From positions 1 to 11,108 of the forward strand of contig CANCBK010000060.1 in assembly GCA_947374315.1 (NCBI GenBank): 11,108 bases of DNA, read 5' to 3'. This stretch comes from Burkholderiaceae bacterium (lineage in GTDB: Bacteria; Pseudomonadota; Gammaproteobacteria; Burkholderiales; Burkholderiaceae). This document shows, one piece after another, positions 6,981 to 11,108 of this stretch; position 1 is the stretch's first letter; the number at the start of each line of letters is the position of its first letter. The notes beneath the pieces are model-generated. The model was not told the origin of the DNA and ran no database searches. It worked only from the letters and a program-made list of their open reading frames with translations. The position numbers and the translations under genes are program-made.

Positions 6981-8364
6981 TGCTAACCTCGCCGTTTGAA
7001 TCCAACTTCCATGATTGGATTGCATTGTTGTGATAAATCGAACGATTACCCCTGACATCTCGAAGCATCTTGATTGAGGGTTGAACATAGCCAGTATCGT
7101 CAATTGCACGAGACTGCAGTATTGACGGTGAGCCGTCCCATACCCAATCAATATTAAAGCGTGTAATAGATTTAGTTAGTACTGGAGTTTCCAGGCGCGC
7201 TGTACGCCAGTTATTGCCACCATCAAAAGAAACATCAACTCGAGTAATTTTTCCACGACCAGACCAAGCCATACCACTAACGTTATAAAACCCTTTATCC
7301 AAAAGCTGCTGACCTCCAGATGGCGTCGTGATGACAGATTTACATTCTTGAATTGAGGCATATTGTCTATGCATGCCATCTGGCATGAGTTCAATATAGT
7401 GAACCGCCTCATCTTTTGCATTCCATGGCATATCACCCACCTCTAGGCGTCGCAGCCATTTCACCCAACTTACACCTTGAACACCAGGCACAACCAAGCG
7501 TAGCGGGAACCCATTTTCTGGACGTAACATTTCACCATTCATGCTCCAAGCAACAATAGCGTCATTTAAGCAGCTCTCCAAATTAATAGTGCGAGTCATG
7601 CCTGAGCCATCACCACCTTCCGCGAGCATGAACCTACCCTTCTTAAAATCTGCACCGCACTCCTCTAACAACACCTTCAAAGGTACGCCTGTAAATTCGC
7701 AGCAAGAAAGCATGCCATGCGTGTACTGGACGGTAGGTACAGCGACATTGCCCCACTCTAAGCCTGTATTAGCACCACACTCGATAAAGTGGGTTCGAGA
7801 AATAGAAGGCAGTCGCATTAAGTCATTCATCGTGAAGACTCGTGGATTTTTGACTAAACCATTAATCATCAAGCGATGTGTTTCAGGATTCAAGTTGTAC
7901 CAACCTTGATGATGACGCTCAAAGTGCAAACCGTTTGGCGTTATCGTCCCGAACAAACCCTGCAGTGGGGTAAAGGCTACCGAAGCAGCCGATACTCGTG
8001 TTAACCCCGGGGATTCACGGCGAATGAGATTGGACTCATAGATTGATGGCGAGCCATAAGGCATAGTTGCCACGTTTTTGCCAAGAGTAGTTTGCCACTC
8101 TTGTTTTTCTAAAATTGCAGGGTCGCCCTCACCTATTGCCATTGCTAGTGGAGCCGCAAGGCCAGCTGCCGCACCACCGATGGCGGACATAAAGCCTTTC
8201 CGCAAAAAACCGCGTCGGTTTTCATCAAGGCCATTTGTATTGATATCGGTAATTAAGTATTGCGAAATAAAGTGTTCAGGCGCCTTTACCAAGCGGGCTC
8301 GATTGCTTGGCTTTTCAACCACAGTGATATCTTGCGAACTGATCTCTATTTGTTTATTTGTCAT
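6964..8364 (-). CDS. soxC: Sulfite dehydrogenase-like molybdoenzyme SoxC
   Basis: SoxC is the molybdenum subunit of SoxCD, which removes six electrons from SoxY-bound sulfane sulfur. From the ATG at 8362-8364 it has 466 residues: a polar region of about 48 residues, a Tat signal (NRRGFLRKG, 49-57, with an Ala/Gly-rich hydrophobic core to about 76), the sulfite oxidase-type Moco domain (about 130-320) and a dimerisation domain (about 330-440). The molybdenum-ligating cysteine is C196 in FIECGANTG, and the substrate-pocket region has GVPGVQGVSWVKWLRRLEV-type sequence near 292-309. The frame stays open to 8442, but that extra part overlaps arsR and begins at no better site. The chosen start lies 35 bases after the arsR stop, with only a weak GAGA-type site. 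Its end overlaps soxD. Confidence 0.96.
   Translation of the reverse strand: MTNKQIEISSQDITVVEKPSNRARLVKAPEHFISQYLITDINTNGLDENRRGFLRKGFMSAIGGAAAGLAAPLAMAIGEGDPAILEKQEWQTTLGKNVATMPYGSPSIYESNLIRRESPGLTRVSAASVAFTPLQGLFGTITPNGLHFERHHQGWYNLNPETHRLMINGLVKNPRVFTMNDLMRLPSISRTHFIECGANTGLEWGNVAVPTVQYTHGMLSCCEFTGVPLKVLLEECGADFKKGRFMLAEGGDGSGMTRTINLESCLNDAIVAWSMNGEMLRPENGFPLRLVVPGVQGVSWVKWLRRLEVGDMPWNAKDEAVHYIELMPDGMHRQYASIQECKSVITTPSGGQQLLDKGFYNVSGMAWSGRGKITRVDVSFDGGNNWRTARLETPVLTKSITRFNIDWVWDGSPSILQSRAIDDTGYVQPSIKMLRDVRGNRSIYHNNAIQSWKLDSNGEVSNVQVG
6986..6990 (-). promoter_or_regulatory. Ribosome-binding site deciding the soxD start
   Basis: GAGGT on the minus strand lies five to six bases before the ATG at 6978-6980, inside the end of soxC. 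It supports this start, which also begins the signal peptide, over in-frame starts further upstream. Confidence 0.5.
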
Positions 8365-8399
8365 GGAGTCTCTAATTTGATGAATAGATGGCGTAAAAA

Positions 8400-8741
8400 T
8401 TAATGCAAACTTTCGGCAATCTTCGAACACACCGCTTGACACATTTCTACAGTTGCATTGTCAGAAATTGAATAAAAAACAGTGGTTTTTTCTTTTCGCC
8501 TCGATAAAATCCCCGCCTTATGTAATGCGGAAAGATGGCGAGAAACATTTGCCTGACTAGAGCCGCACAACTCAATAACTTGAGAAACTGACTTTTCTCC
8601 ACTGCAAACAGCGTACATAATGCGTAAACGAGATGGTTCAGATAAAACGTTAAAGTACTCGGCAACGCGAGCAAACACCAGCTCCATTGATGCCGGGGAT
8701 AGATTAACTAGTGCTTTCTTTGCTTTAGGCTTTGAGCTCAC
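8400..8741 (-). CDS. soxR: ArsR-family transcriptional regulator, SoxR-like
   Basis: This is a small winged-helix repressor of the ArsR family. The N-terminal helix and the LSEPSRLRIM signature are followed by the recognition region (VSQVIELCGSSQANVSRHLSALHKAG) and the beta wing (SRRKEKTTVFYSI), then a C-terminal helix. ArsR-type SoxR proteins are known repressors of sox genes and respond to sulfur compounds through cysteines. Counted from the GTG used here (113 residues), the cysteines are C46, C59, C100 and C104, in the central and last helices, so a disulfide or polysulfide switch is possible. It is not the MerR-type SoxR of superoxide response. The start is uncertain: GTG at 8739-8741, TTG at 8751-8753 and ATG at 8685-8687 are all in frame and none has a clear ribosome-binding site. 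The GTG gives a basic N-terminus and leaves the control region free. Confidence 0.88.
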   Translation of the reverse strand: MSSKPKAKKALVNLSPASMELVFARVAEYFNVLSEPSRLRIMYAVCSGEKSVSQVIELCGSSQANVSRHLSALHKAGILSRRKEKTTVFYSISDNATVEMCQAVCSKIAESLH

Positions 8742-8752
8742 TTGAATAAACA

Positions 8753-8778
8753 ATATATGCGTATGTATGTATATATAT
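8753..8778. repeat. 26-base alternating purine-pyrimidine tract
   Basis: All 26 bases from 8753 to 8778 alternate purine and pyrimidine without a break. The tract includes three GTAT units (8761-8772) and an AT run at the right end. Such DNA melts or bends easily and can adopt Z-form under supercoiling. It covers the probable leftward -10 box of the regulator gene, so it may help open the promoter or form part of the operator. Confidence 0.75.
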
Positions 8779-8807
8779 TTAACGCCTAAGTTCCGGGTGG
8801 TTAAATA
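8776..8807. promoter_or_regulatory. Inverted repeat, candidate operator for the SoxR-like regulator
   Basis: TATTTAAC (8776-8783) and GTTAAATA (8800-8807) are perfect 8-base inverted copies separated by 16 bases. The arms sit about two helical turns apart, suited to a dimeric winged-helix repressor or to two cooperating dimers. The site lies upstream of the regulator's likely -10 box and touches the rightward -35 box, so binding could affect both directions. The operator role is inferred. Confidence 0.45.
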
Positions 8808-8838
8808 GTGACATACCCTAGCCCCGAACTAATACAAT
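8808..8838 (+). promoter_or_regulatory. Putative sigma-70 promoter of modBC
   Basis: GTGACA (8808-8813) and TACAAT (8833-8838) each match the -35 and -10 consensus at five of six bases; the spacer is 19 bases, two longer than ideal. The -10 box ends seven bases before the modB ATG, so transcription would begin at or next to the ATG and the mRNA would be leaderless. This agrees with the lack of a Shine-Dalgarno sequence there. Confidence 0.4.
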
Positions 8839-8845
8839 TCAAATC

Positions 8846-9499
8846 ATGGATATAGATGCAATCCTTCTCTCTCTGAAGCTCGCCTTTTGGACAATGGCCA
8901 TAATCTTGCCATTTGGTATTTGGACTGCCCATAAGTTTATGAGGTTGAGTAAGAGCCGCCCTTGGCTAGAGGCTTTGCTGGCTTTACCATTGGTTTTGCC
9001 GCCCACCGTTTTGGGATATTATTTTTTAGTAGGTCTAGGCGGTAAAACCCTTTTAGGCTTCCCGTTGGTTTTCTCATTCTTTGGGATTCTGCTAGCCTCG
9101 TTAATAGTAAATCTCCCCTTTTCGATTCAACCAATACAAAGAGCATTCGAAGCAATTAATCCGGAGATTATCGAAGCAGCACAAGTGAGCGGACTAACGA
9201 ATTGGCAAATATTTCGCCTAATAGAGCTGCCTCTAGCTTGGCGAGGCATTACCAGCGCCGCAGTACTCACCTTTGCCCACACACTGGGAGAGTTTGGCGT
9301 TGTTCTCATGGTCGGTGGTGCCATACCCGGAGAAACCAAAACAGTTTCAATCTCAATCTACGACAAAGTTCAAAGCTTTGATACTGCCGGCGCAGACTTA
9401 CTTGCCATGCTGTTACTAGCAACCTCTTTAATAGCTATTGGAATATCCTACGGAATTTTTGGACCCAAGCAAACACAGTTAGCACGAGGGCGATCTTAA
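8846..9499 (+). CDS. modB: Molybdate-type ABC transporter permease (ModB-like)
   Basis: This is an inner-membrane permease of 217 residues with about five transmembrane segments (near 8-28, 44-63, 74-95, 135-158 and 184-205), the number and size usual for ModB. The motif LPPTVLGYYFL at 51-61 and the ABC-contact EAA loop (E110-A-A-Q-V-S-G116 followed by IELPLAWRGI) match molybdate and tungstate permeases. It forms the channel through which molybdate, or tungstate, passes from a periplasmic binding protein to the cytoplasm. Its TAA stop overlaps the modC ATG by one base, which couples their translation. Substrate is assigned by family resemblance and by the neighbouring molybdenum enzyme SoxC; sulfate or tungstate cannot be fully excluded. 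No Shine-Dalgarno sequence precedes the ATG. Confidence 0.85.
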   Translation: MDIDAILLSLKLAFWTMAIILPFGIWTAHKFMRLSKSRPWLEALLALPLVLPPTVLGYYFLVGLGGKTLLGFPLVFSFFGILLASLIVNLPFSIQPIQRAFEAINPEIIEAAQVSGLTNWQIFRLIELPLAWRGITSAAVLTFAHTLGEFGVVLMVGGAIPGETKTVSISIYDKVQSFDTAGADLLAMLLLATSLIAIGISYGIFGPKQTQLARGRS

Positions 9500-10620
9500 T
9501 GCTAAAAGTTAGACTATCCCAAAGTGAGCCCATGCCAATCCAGATTAATTTGGAATGCGTACCTGGAGAGTTGCATGCTTTAGTGGGCCCTTCTGGCAGT
9601 GGAAAAACAACAGTCTTAAGAACGATTGCCGGCTTAAGAAACGCGAGTTCAGGCCTGATTGAATGCGACTCTCAACTCTGGTTTGAAGGTGATGAAATCA
9701 ATGGCATTAGCAACTCACTGAAAGCAGCGGAACGCTCTTGTGGCTTTCTTTTTCAACAGTACGCACTATTTCCACATCTTACTGCCTTAGAAAATGTCTG
9801 CATCCCACTTCAGAATTCCGGACTCAGAGAGCATGAGCGCAAAGCCGCTGCCAGAGAGTGGCTATCGAGGATGGGCATATCCGAGTTGGCAACCCGCATT
9901 CCGCATCAGCTATCTGGAGGTCAACAGCAACGAGTCGCCTTGGCAAGAGCCTTAGTCAGAAAACCAAAAATACTATTGCTAGATGAACCCTTTTCAGCCA
10001 TTGATGCCCCAACCCGCCAAAGTCTCTACAAAATCTTAGCGGAGCTACGCAAGGAGTTGAGCATACCAATCCTCTTGGTGACGCATGATTTACGCGAAGC
10101 TGACTTGCTAGCAGATCGCATCACCGTGATAGACCAGGGCATCGGCTTACAAACAGCCCCACCACAAACATTATTTCAAAAGCCAAGAAATTCACGGGTT
10201 GCAGAGTTAGTTGGAATCAACAACATGTTTCATGGAGTATTTAATTGCGGCAATCTAAGTTGGGATGGCTGCAGTCAAACATTTCAAGTCATGGATAAGA
10301 GCAAGATTCCACCGAATGCGAGGGTCGCCTGGGTAATCCCGCAAAGCGGGCTAAGCGCACATAATGCGCCTTCGAGCATTACCGTCCCTGCATATGTTGA
10401 AAAAATGAGCAGCTTAGGTCAAATTGCAGTCATTAAATTTCAAGTTGAAAATAGTTTGAATACGATTGAGTGGGAAGCATCCACTGCTGAATTAAAGCGA
10501 CTGCAGATTGAAGTCGGAAAGCTAATGCATATTGAATTAGATGGTAGTCAGATTCATATCATGCCGCTCAGACCCATCAATGATCCGCGTAGATTTCAGG
10601 AGTTGATTAGACTCAATTAG
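9499..10620 (+). CDS. modC: Molybdate-type ABC transporter ATP-binding protein (ModC-like)
   Basis: This is the ATPase subunit that drives the ModB-like permease from the cytoplasmic side. It has 373 residues: a nucleotide-binding domain (about 1-240) with Walker A GPSGSGKT (30-37), Q-loop in FLFQQYALFPH (84-93), signature LSGGQ (138-142), Walker B LLLDEP (159-164), D-loop SAID (166-169, where SALD is usual) and H-loop H196. A C-terminal region of about 130 residues follows, containing a TOBE-like oxyanion-binding domain (about 293-356). GAGGG about eight bases before the ATG, inside the end of modB, is a good ribosome-binding site. The C-terminal region also resembles other oxyanion importers, so substrate assignment relies on the ModB partner. 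No binding-protein gene (modA) accompanies the pair here. Confidence 0.87.
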   Translation: MLKVRLSQSEPMPIQINLECVPGELHALVGPSGSGKTTVLRTIAGLRNASSGLIECDSQLWFEGDEINGISNSLKAAERSCGFLFQQYALFPHLTALENVCIPLQNSGLREHERKAAAREWLSRMGISELATRIPHQLSGGQQQRVALARALVRKPKILLLDEPFSAIDAPTRQSLYKILAELRKELSIPILLVTHDLREADLLADRITVIDQGIGLQTAPPQTLFQKPRNSRVAELVGINNMFHGVFNCGNLSWDGCSQTFQVMDKSKIPPNARVAWVIPQSGLSAHNAPSSITVPAYVEKMSSLGQIAVIKFQVENSLNTIEWEASTAELKRLQIEVGKLMHIELDGSQIHIMPLRPINDPRRFQELIRLN

Positions 10621-11108
10621 GTTTTTTGGCAACCATTCCCAGCAGGGCTGACATACCAGCATGCCTAGCACCCTCTGACAATTCCTTTTCATAGCAATGA
10701 AGATTCAAAATTTCTAACCCATGACTAAGCTCACGGATCATCTCTTCAGTGTATAGATGCTCAAGCAAGACCGGCCCACCAGTTTTATATTCCAATTGCT
10801 TAGGTGTGTAGCCCTGAAGGATGAATATGCCGCCCGGCTTCAAAGCCTGCTGTACTTGCTGGAATATTCTCGACCGCATAGCCGGATCAGCAAACTGAAT
10901 GAAGATTCCAATCACTGCATCATAACTATTGGCTTGCCAATCGAAACCATCTGTGTCGCAAAGACTGTATTTAATGTTGGTTTGATTATCTTGAGCAAAT
11001 TGCTTTGCCTTAGCAAGGGCAATATCCGATACATCAAAGCAAGTGACATTCATCCCTTGCTTGGCAAGCCAGATTCCATTGCGCCCCACTCCATCAGCAA
11101 TACAGAGA
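10613..11108 (-). CDS. Class I SAM-dependent methyltransferase, 5' end missing
   Basis: The C-terminal 164 codons are visible and the reading frame runs off the right edge. The first visible residues form SAM-binding motif I in an unusual form, CIADGVGRNGIWLA, where the first Gly/Asp of the common DxGxGxG pattern is changed. Next come the acidic residue that contacts the ribose (CFDVSD), a motif with YDAVIGIF, and KPGGIFILQGYTP, all in order for a Rossmann-fold methyltransferase. This type resembles TehB and thiopurine methyltransferase relatives, which act on small molecules, but the substrate cannot be told. It converges on modC with an 8-base overlap of the two ends, so it is probably outside both transcription units described here. 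A GTG at 11087-11089 is inside motif I and is not the true start. Confidence 0.82.
   Translation of the reverse strand, partial: LCIADGVGRNGIWLAKQGMNVTCFDVSDIALAKAKQFAQDNQTNIKYSLCDTDGFDWQANSYDAVIGIFIQFADPAMRSRIFQQVQQALKPGGIFILQGYTPKQLEYKTGGPVLLEHLYTEEMIRELSHGLEILNLHCYEKELSEGARHAGMSALLGMVAKKPN

Larger units (their letters stand above)
8742..8845. promoter_or_regulatory. Divergent control region between soxR-like gene and modB
   Basis: These 104 bases separate the leftward sox series from the rightward modBC pair and contain every recognisable control element of both. Leftward, a TATATT sequence (minus strand, 8752-8757) could be a -10 box ten bases before the GTG start, but no good -35 box is seen. 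Rightward there is a promoter-like pair described separately. Neither first gene has a Shine-Dalgarno sequence. An ArsR-type regulator gene at one edge is normally self-regulating, so a binding site here is expected. Confidence 0.65.

Noticed and set aside
6981..7151. Upstream extension of soxD inside soxC
   Set aside because: The extra 57 residues would bury the signal peptide, and a good ribosome-binding site supports the ATG at 6978-6980.
8365..8442. Upstream extension of soxC into the regulator gene
   Set aside because: It would overlap the regulator by more than 40 bases and add residues with no likeness to SoxC.
1..11108. Search for insertion sequences, tRNA genes, CRISPR arrays and phage genes
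   Set aside because: None seen: no transposase, no long terminal repeats, no spaced direct repeats and no tRNA-like cloverleaf was recognised by eye.

Overview
The window is a thiosulfate-oxidation (Sox) locus from a Gram-negative bacterium. Three things point to a betaproteobacterium of the Burkholderiales with moderate to low GC, for example a Polynucleobacter-like freshwater lineage: the gene order regulator-soxC-D-Y-Z-A-X-B, the protein sequences, and the fairly AT-rich base composition. The taxonomic call rests on gene order and general resemblance only, because no database search was possible.

Layout. Bases 1-8741 are one long minus-strand gene series, read from right to left: an ArsR-family regulator (soxR-like), soxC, soxD, soxY, soxZ, soxA, soxX, soxB, a secreted DsrE-like protein, a secreted metallo-beta-lactamase-fold hydrolase (SoxH-like), and a small c-type cytochrome cut off by the left edge. 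Gaps inside the series are 19-79 bases, and soxC overlaps soxD by 17 bases, so this looks like one operon. Bases 8742-8845 form a divergent control region with a 26-base alternating purine-pyrimidine tract, an 8-base inverted repeat and a promoter-like sequence facing right. To the right, on the plus strand, are two overlapping genes for a molybdate-type ABC transporter (modB-like permease and modC-like ATPase). A minus-strand SAM-dependent methyltransferase, cut off by the right edge, converges on modC and overlaps it by 8 bases.

How the genes work together. SoxYZ carries the sulfur substrate on the C-terminal cysteine of SoxY. SoxAX attaches thiosulfate to that cysteine oxidatively. SoxB hydrolyses the terminal sulfone to sulfate. 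SoxCD, a molybdenum plus heme enzyme pair, oxidises the remaining sulfane sulfur, so the complete SoxXA-YZ-B-CD system should take thiosulfate fully to sulfate without sulfur globules. The ArsR protein is placed to sense sulfur compounds and control both directions. The divergent molybdate-type transporter may supply the metal that SoxC needs. The DsrE-like, SoxH-like and cytochrome genes at the 3' end are accessory periplasmic proteins of less certain role. SoxV/SoxW/SoxS-type thiol-transfer genes and a modA binding-protein gene are not in the window.

The core system is well known. The less ordinary parts are the accessory tail, the structure of the divergent control region, and the pairing of a metal transporter with the Mo-dependent sox genes.
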